From NCBI GenBank assembly GCA_032622095.1, contig CP136063.1, positions 15,727,814 through 15,791,813 of the forward strand: a stretch of 64,000 nucleotides of DNA, written 5' to 3'. Origin of the DNA: Siphonodentalium dalli. Taxonomy: Eukaryota > Mollusca > Scaphopoda > Gadilida > Siphonodentaliidae. Shown piece by piece: positions 13,095 through 23,837 of this stretch. The position numbers were made by a program, and so were the translations under genes. Numbering within the stretch: the first letter of the stretch is position 1; every line of letters starts with the position of its first letter. The notes under the pieces were generated by a model that was given only the letters and a program-made list of their open reading frames with translations, was not told where the DNA came from and did no database searches.

Positions 13095-13186
13095 CAGCCC
13101 TTTTAATTCAGATTGTTTGGCTTCGGCAATCTGCTACGGCAACCCTTTGCCATGGCCCATTTTGCCATAGCCAATAATGAGGGCTG
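13095..13186. mobile_element. CAGCCC MITE, 92 bp
   Basis: Starts CAGCCCTTTTAATTCAG and ends ATAATGAGGGCTG, flanked by the direct repeat AACATG (13089-13094, 13187-13192). The interior is rich in GGCTTCGGCAATC/CCATAGCC words. The relative at 18349-18471 has its own perfect 6-bp duplication, so a 6-bp target duplication seems genuine for the family. Confidence 0.8.
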
Positions 13187-13504
13187 AACATGGAACTTGA
13201 AAGTAAGTCGTCTGAAATTCTATACAATAAATCATATTTATTGCACACTTTGTTTATTTTTGCATAATACAGCAAAATACAGAAGATTTTAAAACCTTCA
13301 ATAAAAAAGGACAATACAAACCATGTCGTTGCAACACCAACTAAATTAAACAAAACATTTCTTCACTAAATTATGAGGTTAGTCTGCATAAAGAACACAT
13401 TGTTCAGAATTAATGCAACAATATCAACCTAAATTTGAGCATATTACAAGTTCCAATCTTCAGAGTGTGCAATAAACAAAGAACAACACAGTTGTGTGAG
13501 CAAA

Positions 13505-13630
13505 AAAAAAACCGTTATTGCAAGTGTTTGTTGTATGAACTTGTGTCGCGAGGTAAAATTTGAACCTACGGGTCTCGTTTTACCATCGTGTCACAACAAA
13601 CTCATTCAATAACGTTAACCAGTTCACACA
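13505..13630. repeat. Foldback element of ~115 bp
   Basis: The ends pair as AACCGTTATTG/CAATAACGTT, followed inward by GTTTGTTG/CAACAAAC and GTGTCGCGAGGTAAAA/TTTTACCATCGTGTCAC. It resembles a small MITE or a hairpin. I considered a tRNA because of GTAGGTTCAAAT on the minus strand, but there is no cloverleaf. Confidence 0.6.
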
Positions 13631-14464
13631 CTTGTTTCATTCTATCCATATATTTCTCAAATACGCTTGACATTGGAGTTTCCTGACATAAGTGATAGCT
13701 CCATATGCCTGCAGTATAGCCAGCCTGATGATCCCAATTTTAAAGACATAAATAATTATGTACTTGTTTTGGTATATGAAACCGATAAGTTAGCATTCAG
13801 GCACTATGTCAACAGGAGGAATGTATCATATTAGTAACATCGCCGATAATTTCAAGAAAATCGACCGTACATATCCATAGAAATCATCATTTGAACTACA
13901 CTCAATTGTAAATATTTACTCCTCAAATTGGAATGCAACTATCTGTGATAAACTAATGAAAATGGTTTCACCTTCGAGAATAACTGTCATTAATTAATGT
14001 ATAAGAATAACGATGAGCGTTGCCAATTTGGATATAATATTTGTAAAAATAACTACTTTGAGCAAGATAATTCTCTTTTTTATTTGATCATTCTTCCGCA
14101 GTGATTCACATCACTTTAAAATAGACCGATACAGACCCATATAAACGCCATACAGGTAACAGGGTGGCATATTTTCTAAAAATTAATAAACATACGGGTA
14201 CTATTATGCTTATTTGGATCCCAAGAGTAGCTACTTTGCAATCTTTCGATTTTGAAACATACAGGCGCGCATACTTATTGTCCGAGTTTGAATACAGCTG
14301 TGGATCCCTTGTGTGTCCACCTGGTCATCCGTCATGTAAAAAGATTAAGGCAAAACTAAACATGACATGTCAAAGTATTAGCGATATTCCAAACTACGAC
14401 ACCAAACTTGGAAACGTAGCCAGTAAGACTTGTGTTGTTTCTGCAGTGCAACCGATGCAGAGTT
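13631..14464. other. No gene supported
   Basis: Contains most of a 111-codon open frame (14164-14499, plus strand) with several Cys residues. It has no recognised domain and its 3' end lies in a transposon remnant, so I do not call it a gene. Confidence 0.5.
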
Positions 14465-14580
14465 ACAGTAACTGTAATGCCCTAAGTAATCGTGGTTAAG
14501 AAGTCGATTACTTAGAGCATTACTGTACCCGCTGAATTACTTAGAGCATTACTGTACGCCAAATTAGAGCATTACTGTAT
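14465..14580. mobile_element. Compact derivative of the mariner-like MITE
   Basis: TGTAATGCCCTAAGTAATCG, then GTGGTTAAGAAGTCGATTA, then CTTAGAGCATTACTGTA: a hairpin made only of the two outer TIR portions. The right-end motif TTAGAGCATTACTGTA is then repeated twice more. This is consistent with internal deletion plus local duplication of the family seen at 7897-8148. Confidence 0.75.
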
Positions 14581-15686
14581 ACGCCGAATAAAAGAAGTTT
14601 ATAAATGTGTTACCCTTATATGTGATCCCTGCTTGGAATAGAGTAACACCGCTGAATGTCATCCCCCAATCAATCCTTGAACTGACATGGACATGTAATC
14701 AAATACGAGTTTGTGCTGCCAGAAGTTAGGAAGCTATTTCGAAGTCTCTCCATAGTATTTATGACTGTTCAGGGCTCGATTTAACTGGATTTGCATCGCA
14801 ATTTGGGATGCCATTTCCAATTTCTACTATCCAATTTAAAATAAAATGACAGGTATTGGTAGGGAGTGCTATACAAAATCTACCCAGTGCTGCAAAAAAA
14901 TGCTATACAAATAAAAAAATTCAATCGACTCTTCCATTACTTTGTCAGGATCGCACATGCAAATAACTTCAACTTTGAAGTTTAACCCAGCTTTATATCC
15001 TATGAGTGATGTTCATGATACTTTCCTGTCACTATAGGCTGTCAACATCCATAAATATAACGATAAATATGCATTTTAATAAATTTATAATGACAAACTG
15101 CTGTGAAAAATTGCATATCCAACACATTAAAATGGGCAGATCCTTGATTTTTAAGCGAATACTTTGATAATCATGTGTGGTATTTTGATCGTTCTATATA
15201 TATAGTAGGTGTCGGCTGGGGGCCATCCAATATGAAATACCCTAGTCATTTCAACACTATCGACTAATCATTTCAACATTAGAAAAATTGATGATGCTAA
15301 ACATAAACTTAATTAACCATGGCGTTATAATTAATTTCCCGTATAAATTTCAACTATTTACCTGATAAATAATGTACGTTTTAAATATTACTTTTCTTAA
15401 AAATAGCATTTTATGCATTTCTTTTCAGAGTATGCTCTGACACTGGCACCAGAACTGTACCAGTACATGTGCAGCATACAGATGACATAAATATTGTACC
15501 ATGGTATACAAGTGTGATGCAGCCTGTGGAACTTTCATGTGAGCTGTCAGTGAAGCGGGCACAGCTAGCTCGAGAAGACAGGAATAGACATGGCTATGGA
15601 AGAATGGCTATTATGACTAACAATATCAGTGTTGACATACACTGCTTTGGAAGAATAGCTATGATGATTCATCATGAGTAGTCTTC
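14581..15686. other. No gene supported
   Basis: AT-rich sequence. A 70-codon frame at 15469-15681 has an acceptor-like TTTTCAG upstream (about 15422-15428) but no recognisable protein motif, so an isolated exon can be neither asserted nor excluded. Confidence 0.45.
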
Positions 15687-15858
15687 TTATGCCATCAACA
15701 TCATCTTTCAATTGATATATGAGCGTGTCAATGTATCAGTAGATGAAAAACACACTGTATTTTCCGCAAAGCTGAATTATACTATTATGTTGTTCTACTT
15801 ATACTGATACATCTATGTGCTCATAGATCAATCGAAAAACAATGTTGATGGCTTATAA
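15687..15858. mobile_element. Foldback MITE, ~170 bp
   Basis: Arms begin TTATGCCATCAACATCATC and end ACAATGTTGATGGCTTATAA. Inside, CAATTGATATATGAG pairs with CTCATAGATCAATCG and TGTATCAGTA with TACTGATACA. No coding content. Confidence 0.75.
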
Positions 15859-17305
15859 TTACAACAAAAAATTCTTAATTTTCACTGATCTACTAATAAT
15901 CCATCCCAGAAAATTTACAACAACCGAGCAAAATATTCAGGAAAAAAATACACCTCAACTTGATCAAGAAAATACTTCTTGTTTGCCTACTATTTACATT
16001 TAAATGTGAAAACGTCTTAATGGCTATCATCACAGAGAGTGAAATTTGAAGCAATGGCCCCTGACTTGTTAGGAATCTCAAGTTATATTGATCATTCCCG
16101 ATGTAAGCAAATACCTTGGTAACATCTAATGTTCTCTGACCAATGACATACATCAATATCATTGGTATGAAGTAGTGATGTGCAGTTTTACGGTTCTCTG
16201 TTTTCTTCAGTTATATTTCAAAACCAAACCACAATTGATATATTCTATAAAACCTATTCTTCCTGTTTCAATTAACTGAGCCCTCTCGTCACTTTTCCAA
16301 AACATGTGGTTAGCACCTGCTTTTGTCAGCTGGTATTTGCCACCACTATAGCAGTTTCAATTTGGAACACAGGTCTCATGTGTACGATAATGGCACATAC
16401 TGCCAAATATAGTCTGGAAACTCACTTGAAAATGGCTGTAAATATTACGCCATATCTGGTATACACAGAGATTGGGGTATTAAAGATGTATAATCTGATT
16501 AAACATCCCTATTACTATTACTATTCCATTGGTTTCGGAGGTAAAAAATATTTTATTTAACCCACCCATCAAAACTCAGAGTTATTAAATATCGATTAAA
16601 AAATATTTTATTTCTCATTAACAGTAATATATTGCCGTCTGGCAAAAAGTTGAAGTTTACCGGAATCGTTATGCGCAATCTCATATTCTGTGACGTCATG
16701 CGGGAGGTTAGACTCGCCCATTGTTCTTAAAGTATAACTGTCTCATACATTGCAACATATAAAGTACAATGATAAATCAGATCATTGAATCATCATTCCC
16801 TAGCCTCTCGACCAATCATGCATTTCAATCAAATCAAGAGTAGTTGTAATTATTCAAGAAATGACTTGAATGTCGATTGGGGTCATCAGATTTTGATCAG
16901 CAGAGTAATTAAAAAACAATGAGATTCACACAGACTTTGTTTAATTAGTCTGCCGGTCAAAACAATTGACCACGCTCGATGTTCAAGTCATTCCTTATAA
17001 TCATATACCAGTCCATTTTAATAGAACATTAATAACATGGAACATCTTTTCAAACTACCAAAACGACTGTAAGTAACATATTGTTCAAATTCCAACACAA
17101 CACAGTCTCACAATGACATGACAATCAAGCAACGAGCGTGGGCGACTTGAAATGAAGTAGGTGGTTCATAGCTTTTTATGAAGTTTATGAACCTCGGAAC
17201 CGTTCTGGTAAACTGTATGACGAAATGTACTGATTCTTACAGGTGCCAATTGTGTGAATATAGAGGATGTCTGATTATATAAACATACATCATTGATATT
17301 TTAAA
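15859..17305. other. No gene; one decayed TTAA-family fragment
   Basis: Mostly unique AT-rich DNA. At about 16472-16620 the words ATTACTATTCCATTGGTTTCGG, GGTAAAAAATATTTTATTT and CCACCCATCAAA match a diverged arm of the TTAA-target element seen intact at 17664-18143. The open frames here (89 codons minus at 15893-16162, 84 codons plus at 16306-16560) have no recognisable domain. Confidence 0.5.
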
Positions 17306-17405
17306 CAGCCCTCATAATTGGCAACGTCAATCAGCAATACCCTAAGCCATTTGCTGAAGCAAACTGGGCCATGGCAAAGGTTTGCCGAAGCCAAAAATCT
17401 TAATT
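17306..17405. mobile_element. CAGCCC MITE, truncated copy
   Basis: Begins CAGCCCTCATAATTGGC and continues through GCAAACTGGGCCATGGC and TTTGCCGAAGCCAAAAATC. The opposite terminus (AGGGCTG) is not visible, so the copy is truncated. Confidence 0.65.
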
Positions 17406-17663
17406 AAGTTCTTTTATATCTCAAAAAAGTTATTCCCAGATGCACCCATGCTAATTATGTTACTTGACCAAGTTTCTTTGTCTTCACTCACTTATGATAT
17501 GATTGATTGTGGTGGCCCTCACATATGCAGGGAAATAACAGGAACTGTAATCAATGCCTTTTAGATCACTTTTAGATTATGATCTAGTTCATGTATGGTG
17601 TTCAGATCCCCGAGCTAATCCATAAAGGTCAGTGATTACAGTTTGATCATTTTGATGTCTTAA

Positions 17664-18143
17664 AGGTACTCAATCCGATAAAACTCCTCTCAATTACTAT
17701 TTCAATGGCTTTGGGGGTCAAAAATATTTGATTCGAGTCGAGGAAGTCACCCATCAAAGCTCAGATTTGTTAGATATCGATTTTAGAAATCTATTATTTT
17801 TCATAATCGGGAATACTTTCTGGCCCAGAACTCAGTCAAAATTGCGTTATTATTACCTCTTGATTTTAGAGTTATCCATCCTTGTCTGTTTGAATTGTGT
17901 TTTGGTGTACACATCTCGCGCAGGTTACGAAACTGACGGCAATTATTAGTACTCATCTCGAGAAACTAACAAATTTCAAAAATCAATATCTAATAACTCT
18001 GAGCTTTGTTTGATGGGTTCCTCGACTCGAATCAAATATTTTTTACCCCCAAAGCCAATGAAATAGTAATATAAGACCCTCTGATCGGATTGTTGTTGTT
18101 GGAATCTGTTGAGATGGGAACCCTCTGTTCGGATTGAGTACCT
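17664..18143. mobile_element. TTAA-target foldback element 'AGGTACTC', 480 bp
   Basis: Ends AGGTACTCAATCCGA and TCGGATTGAGTACCT are flanked by TTAA (17660-17663, 18144-18147). Long inner arms pair TTTGATTCGAGTCGAGG with CCTCGACTCGAATCAAA and CCCATCAAAGCTCAGA with its complement. A shorter copy lies at 24785-25197. TTAA targets are used by piggyBac, Kolobok and ISL2EU-type elements; without a transposase I cannot choose. No coding capacity. Confidence 0.85.
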
Positions 18144-18147
18144 TTAA

Positions 18148-18337
18148 CCCTTTCATGACGGGAGCTGCACTGGTGCCACATTAAAGCATGTAGGGAGTTT
18201 CGCATATATATATATATATAAGAGAATTCACTGTTTTACAAGGTCAAGGTAAATATTACTAGGCCAATGTATTCTCTAATATATATCGAGGCTCCCAGGG
18301 TTTCGCAAAATTTCAGGAATCTAATGTCATGGAAGGG
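18148..18337. mobile_element. piggyBac-like MITE, 190 bp, inverted orientation
   Basis: Starts CCCTTTCATGACGGGAG and ends TGTCATGGAAGGG with TTAA at 18144-18147 and 18338-18341. Its interior (TATAAGAGAATTCACTG, AAGGTCAAGGTAAATA) is the reverse orientation of 10388-10628. Its left TTAA is also the right TTAA of the preceding element. Confidence 0.85.
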
Positions 18338-18348
18338 TTAAAGGGACA

Positions 18349-18471
18349 CAGCCCTCTTAATTCAGATTGTTTGGCTTCGGCAATCCGCTACGGCAACAGT
18401 ATGCCGTGGCCCAGTTTGATTCAGCAAATTGCTTCGTCAATGCTGATTGCCGTAGCCAATTATGAAGGCTG
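18349..18471. mobile_element. CAGCCC MITE, 123 bp
   Basis: Starts CAGCCCTCTTAATTCAG and ends AATTATGAAGGCTG, flanked by perfect 6-bp direct repeats GGGACA (18343-18348, 18472-18477). The interior shares GGCTTCGGCAATCCGCTACG with the copy at 13095-13186. Confidence 0.85.
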
Positions 18472-18477
18472 GGGACA

Positions 18478-18886
18478 TCATATTTATAGTGTTGAAACAA
18501 CTACCAGTATTAATTGATGTCAACTGGAATTTAGGATGACAACGCTTTAGAACTTTATGACTGATTATATTCATGACTGCATGCATTTTATGGACAGATT
18601 TAGCATCGTCCATCAGCTGCGTCCATATGAAAATATAATTTACATTATTTTGTGACTTGTAGGTATAGTTTATATCTCGTATTGCGTGGTCAAGTGTAGT
18701 CTAAGTTTCCTTTCATATAAGCCAGCTAGGGAAATTGTTTTGGATACCGCTGGTTTACGACGAAGTCCTGTGTATATGTCATTTTATATCGGGGGGTTTA
18801 GCATTGTTATCCACTCACCTAAACTCCCCAATATAAACTAATTAAATGTCACAATTGTGACAGTAAAGTGGTTTATTGTGTAGAAA
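18478..18886. other. No gene seen
   Basis: Unique AT-rich sequence between transposons with no recognisable feature. Confidence 0.55.
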
Positions 18887-20449
18887 ATATGCGATCAGAT
18901 GCTCGTAGCCCGTTTATATATAACCATGGGTATATGCGATAAATACACGATGGTTCGACCCGATGTGAAAACATTTTGAAAATTTGAAAATTGGCAACTG
19001 ATGGCATTTCAATTTTCAATCCAAAATTTTTCAAATGAAAGGGAAATATGCAAATTTTGGTCTAAAAACAACAAATTCGTCACTAAGAAATTGTTGGAAA
19101 TCAAACTACGAGAACAATTTAAAACTAATTTTGGTGTGAATTTTCCAACTAATGTTGCATTGGGTTTGACTACAGTTTGGGGGTGGGACCCCTGCATAAC
19201 CACCCCTGTCGGCACGTCCCTGCTTGGCACCCCATGCTAAGAGCGCGGTCTTGAGTTCACTGAAGACGAGAACTAAATTTTGTTGGGGAGGGATAGCCAA
19301 CCACATCGATGAGATCTGTAATGGTCAACTCAGTAGCTAAAGCCCGCCCCTTATCGGGGAATCGTATAACACATGTGTCGGGGATATCCTGGCGCCACCC
19401 CAAAATACAGGTCAAGTTCGAATATGGGTTTGCTCCGCCCATTTTTGCAAGAGTTATGGCCCTTTTTCCACTTAGAATCTTATAATTTTCTGGTTTCCGG
19501 ATGATAACTTCAGTTTGTGTGGTCATATCTGAATCAAATTTGGTATGTGAGTTTATCAGACTGAAATACAGATTAAGTTCGAATATGGGTTTGCTCCGCC
19601 CATTTTTGCGAGAGTTATGGCCCTTTTTCGACTTACAATCTTATAATTTTCTGGTTTCCGGATGATAACTTCAGTTTGTGTGGTCATATCTGAACCAAAT
19701 TTGGTATGTGAGTTTATCAACCAAAATACAGGTCAAGTTCGAATATGTGTTTACTCGGCCCATGTTTGCGAGAGTTATGGCCCTTTTTCGACTTAGAATC
19801 CTGTCAATTTCTGGTTTCCGGATGACAACTTTAGTTTGTGTGATCATATCTGAATCAAATTTAGTATGATAGTTTATCTACCATTCCAAGGTACACTGGT
19901 TGGATTGTTCTGAAATTTAGTGGATTGTTCTGAAATTTAGTATCGGATTTAGGGTCCTTGTTATTTTTTTCAGACAAGCTGATGCCCCAATGAAGCCACT
20001 TTTTCGGGGGACACTGTGGCCGTACGGCCTTTTATTCTCTCAGTTTTAAATTCGCATGGTATCGTTCTGTTGGCCTCTCTATATCATATATGAATAGTTT
20101 TTCTAAAAACCCTTAAACCATCTCGGTGTGCAATTTCCCTCCATGCGCTCCTGTTGCGCAAATTCTAGTATAAAAAGTGCGTCTATTTCAAAAAAAGTTC
20201 CAACAGTTAATATGACCAGACAAGAAATAGAAACCGCTAATCTCATCACTAAGCTTAACAACACCAGTCGAACATGATTACCTTTCAATGCAATAACACC
20301 GGGCACCAGGTTACGGATAACCATGTGCAGGCACACGCACCATGGATAAATACACGGTCAAAAGAACAGCGATATTTTTTGTACGATTATATCTGGCATA
20401 TACCCATGGTTATATATAAACGGGCTATGAGCATGTGACCGCTATTTTT
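18887..20449. mobile_element. TIR element of ~1.56 kb containing a 160-bp array
   Basis: A ~40-bp inverted repeat that includes GCTCGTAGCCCGTTTATATA and ACCATGGGTATATGC occurs at 18898-18937 and, reversed, at about 20396-20437. The ends are extended by AAAATA-rich sequence. A tandem array of ~160-bp units lies inside (19395-19900). No transposase frame is visible, so it is non-autonomous. I could not define a target duplication. Confidence 0.7.
19395..19900. repeat. Second ~160-bp repeat array, diverged subfamily
   Basis: AAGTTCGAATATGGGTTTGC recurs at about 19412, 19572 and 19734. Each unit also has AGAGTTATGGCCCTTTTT, GGTTTCCGGATGATAACTT and CAAATTTGGTATGTGAGTTT. The order AGTTCGAA, GAGTTATGG, GATAACT, TTTGGTAT.TGAGT matches the units at 11965-12750, so the two arrays are homologous but belong to different subfamilies. 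Confidence 0.8.
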
Positions 20450-20743
20450 TTTAAACAATACTAGTACATATTTATCTGGCTTGGAACTGGTATTTATTTT
20501 ACCTAGCCCAATCGCTGTTAACTGTTAAGCCTCCTTAGTTGCTGCACTTAGCATCCCTGTTAATTCCAATATGACATACATGCAGTCACGGCTGGAAACA
20601 ATGGTAACTCTAACTTTTGATCTGGAGATTGCATGTAAATCCCAATTATTATTTTTTTATTCTTGTGAAAACTATTCCGACCTAAATCAAAATTTTGCCA
20701 ATTTACTATTTTTGGTGAGATTTAAAATTGAGTAATATAAATC
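20450..20743. other. No gene seen
   Basis: AT-rich spacer without recognisable features. Confidence 0.5.
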
Positions 20744-20891
20744 CATAGGAGCTTGGAACTTAATCAACAAATTCCCTTAAAAATTGCCCTATGATTATTT
20801 ATGGCCAACCTATTGTTCACCAAAAATTATCTTCAGGCAGATGCATGTTGATAATTTTTGGCAGTTATTTATAAAGTTCCAAGCTCCTGTG
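20744..20891. mobile_element. MITE with CATAGGAGCTTGGAACTT ends, 148 bp
   Basis: Terminal inverted repeats CATAGGAGCTTGGAACTT and AAGTTCCAAGCTCCTGTG bound a short AT-rich interior. A single related end (CACAGGAGCTTGGAATTTG) lies near 56043. TAATATAAA-like sequence occurs on both sides, but the duplication is not clean. Confidence 0.75.
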
Positions 20892-21099
20892 ATTAATATA
20901 AAGTGGATTTGCTATATTTGATTAGAATTTCGAGGTAAAATCGATATTGTAAAAGGTGGTATTGCGAGCCCAACTGAAAAGGAGTGTTCAGATGAGTCCA
21001 TTACATTGATCCGTATGTTGCTTTGACATGATTCATTGTCTACATTAAGCCTTTCACAAAAACACATACTTTACATTATAAATCAGAGCTTGTGATTAA

Positions 21100-21370
21100 A
21101 GGCACGGATGGCCTTCACAGTGGGTATCGCTGTTAAAATAGTCACATCCGCTAAAACAGAAATAATATTGAGTAAATAGTATGTTATGGTCAAGTTCATA
21201 TGCTTTGTTATGTAAACAAAAGCCAAAAATGTTACAGAACCTGATTAAATAACCCAGCGTACAAACTTAACAATAACATACTACATGTATTTACGCAATA
21301 TTTATGACTGGTATAAGAACAAAATATGTCTGTTTTACAGCAATACCCACCGCGAAGGCCATACGTGCCC
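21100..21370. mobile_element. TTAA-target MITE 'AGGCACG', 271 bp
   Basis: Ends AGGCACGGATGGCCTTCAC and CGCGAAGGCCATACGTGCCC are flanked by TTAA at 21096-21099 and 21371-21374. The TIR continues inward as GTGGGTATCGCTGT/ACAGCAATACCCAC. Longer family members lie at 30153-30637 and 61443-61935. Confidence 0.85.
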
Positions 21371-21374
21371 TTAA

Positions 21375-22014
21375 TAATATTATTGCAGCTAATAAGTTTG
21401 ATAGGTGCTATTGGAATAAAACCAATATTGCAAATCAATATATCTGTAATAAATTGATTGTATGATGTCAAATCCAAACAAATAAACACTTTATTGACAT
21501 AAATACAAGTTTATTTACCTTCGATTCGAAAACAGCTGCCATGTTTTATCGATTGAAAACAAGAAACGTCATAAGACATGCGTTATGCTTTGTTGCGTTG
21601 AAAATAGAATCTCTCTGTTGTGTGTGTGTTAATGAACGCATCCCATCTGTCTGAGCCTCGGTATTATTCTCTTTAATCCAATATCAATGCAACTTTCTCG
21701 TCTGAACGCAACTTTAGAGTTTCTTCATTCAGTGTTTATTTATTTAAAATGCTGTTGCATATCAAACAACATAATCAGGAAAAAATAAACAATGAATGAA
21801 GAAATTATAAAGCTGAATTTTCTGTGGTTACTCATAGGCATCTGTTGAATTCAGGGTTTTTTATTATTCATGTATTTTTATTGAAAATGACTGCATGGTG
21901 AAGCGATACACAATCACCGTCTAAAACAGATCTAGAGTTCTAGACCGAAAATTGCTTTGCTTCCAGTGTTTTCGTTCTATACTGTTGTAAAAGTTTATCT
22001 CCCGCCTACGCATC
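21375..22014. other. No gene seen
   Basis: AT-rich unique sequence; only short frames without motifs. Confidence 0.5.
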
Positions 22015-23825
22015 CCCCCCCATAACCCCCGTCTGAATTTGTTCTTTAATACCTCAACAACTAATGGGCAGATAGACTAATTTTATCATTCAATATGACT
22101 ATATGACTAAGAAAAAACCTATCATTGGTGACAAGAAAGCAAGTATTCTTTGTCAAGGAGGCAAATTTTCATTGAAAATTACTTAGTTTATCACCCACCC
22201 CCCCCCCCCACCTGAATTTGTTTTTGCCTCAACATCCAACAGCCAGTTAGTCTCATTTTATCATTCAATATGACTTTGCGACTAAGAAAAAAGTATCATT
22301 GGCAACAAGGAAGCATGTATTTTCTGTGAAATAGGCAATGTATTTTCAGTGAAAGAGGCAATAATTATAGTTTGGAGAATTTTCATTGAAAATTTCCTAG
22401 TTTATCCCCTATCCCCCCTCATTGGCAACAAGGAACATGTATTTTCTGTGAAAAGGCCAATAATTGAAGTCTTGCCAACCCCAACCCCCTGAATTTTTTT
22501 TTACTACAATATCTTATTTTCATTAAAAATTACCTACATGTAGCTTCTGCCGTAGATCATGCCATGAATCTCTACTCTGGCTAACGCCCGTAGAGATCAT
22601 ATTCCACCAGTCCGAAACCTTGGAACTTTTTGAAGTAGTTTTGACATGGAACCTTATAAAGTCGAAAAAATAACACAGGGAATATATTTCTTAGTTATTA
22701 TCTGTTCCTTACTAATGCACTTTACTGTAGGTGAAGGTCCCAACTCAAAATTTCATGTTGAAAAGCGGATTTTTGAGAGATTTTGCTTTGCTTTGCTGAC
22801 AATTATAGCATTTCTACTGGGTAAATAATTCAATGTTTATTGTGATATCGGGTCACAAAGGTCATAGAAAAACATGCAATTTTGAGTTGGGACATTCACC
22901 CATTGTGAAACTTGTACATTATTAAGGAACAGATAATAGCTGAGAAATATATTCCCCGCGTTATTGTTAGACTTTATAATATCCCCTGTCAAAACTTCAA
23001 AAAGTTCAAAGGTTTCGTATTAGTGGAATATGATCTCTATGGGCATTAATAAGACAGAGTAGAGTCATGGCATGATCTACCTCTTCCGAAGAAAAACATG
23101 GGTTTTTCCGAAGAAAAACCTGCCACTACATGTTAAGGTAAGAAAAATTCATGTGGGTGGAGGGGGGAGATCAACTATGTATTTTTCAATGAAAATTCTC
23201 TGCACCTCTTTAATAGAATATACATGCTTCCTTGTCGCCAACAATAGTTTTTTTTAGTCGCATAGTCATATGAATGATAAAATTAGAATAACTATTGAGG
23301 TAAAATTCAGGCGGGAGGGGAAGATAAACAAGGTAATTTTCATTGAAAATTCTCCAAACTTTAAATATTGACTCTTTCACAGAAAAAAACATGCTTCCTT
23401 GATGCCATTGATAGTTGTACTTAGTCGCATATTCATATTGAAAGATAAAATGAGACTGACTTAACTGGCCATGAGATGCTGTGGTAGAAATTCTCTGGAC
23501 TTTCTCTGGAATTATTGCCTATTTCACAAAAAATACATGCCAATATTAGTTTTCTTAGTTGCACAGTCATAGTGAATCATAAAATGAGACTAATTGGATT
23601 AGATTTTGAGGTAAATAAAAATTCAGGCCGGGGGGGGGGGGGGGGTGTTGGATAGACTAAGCAATTTTCCACACACAAAAAAATTCTGAACTGTAATGCC
23701 TCTGCCGAAGAAAAAACATGCTTCCTTGTCACCAATGATAGTTTTTCACATAGTCATATTGAATGATAAAATGACACTAAATGGCCACTACATGTGAAAG
23801 TAAGAAACATTCAGACAGGGGAGAT
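22015..23825. repeat. Large foldback (~1.8 kb) with G/C homopolymer tracts
   Basis: The left half and the inverted right half match over their whole length. CCCCCGTCTGAATTT near 22025 pairs with ATTCAGACAGGGG near 23815. TTTTATCATTCAATATGACT in the left pairs with GAATGATAAAAT in the right. Near the centre, GTCCCAACTCAAAAT (~22739) pairs with ATTTTGAGTTGGGAC (~22877). Each arm holds diverged sub-units about 130-190 bp apart and several poly-C/poly-G runs (for example ~22198-22209 and ~23629-23645). Structurally it resembles a foldback transposon. No coding frame. Confidence 0.75.
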
Positions 23826-23837
23826 GATCAGTCCTTC

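Noticed and set aside
13530-13620. Possible tRNA on the minus strand (GTAGGTTCAAAT resembles a T-arm)
   Set aside because: No cloverleaf can be drawn; the segment is a simple foldback with paired outer arms.
14164-14499. 111-codon plus-strand frame with several Cys residues
   Set aside because: No recognised domain, and its last codons lie in the mariner-like MITE derivative; it is more likely a chance frame.
16306-16560. 84-codon plus frame resembling a small secreted protein
   Set aside because: Its 3' part is the decayed TTAA-family arm (ATTACTATTCCATTGG...), and no signal-peptide cleavage region or domain is convincing.
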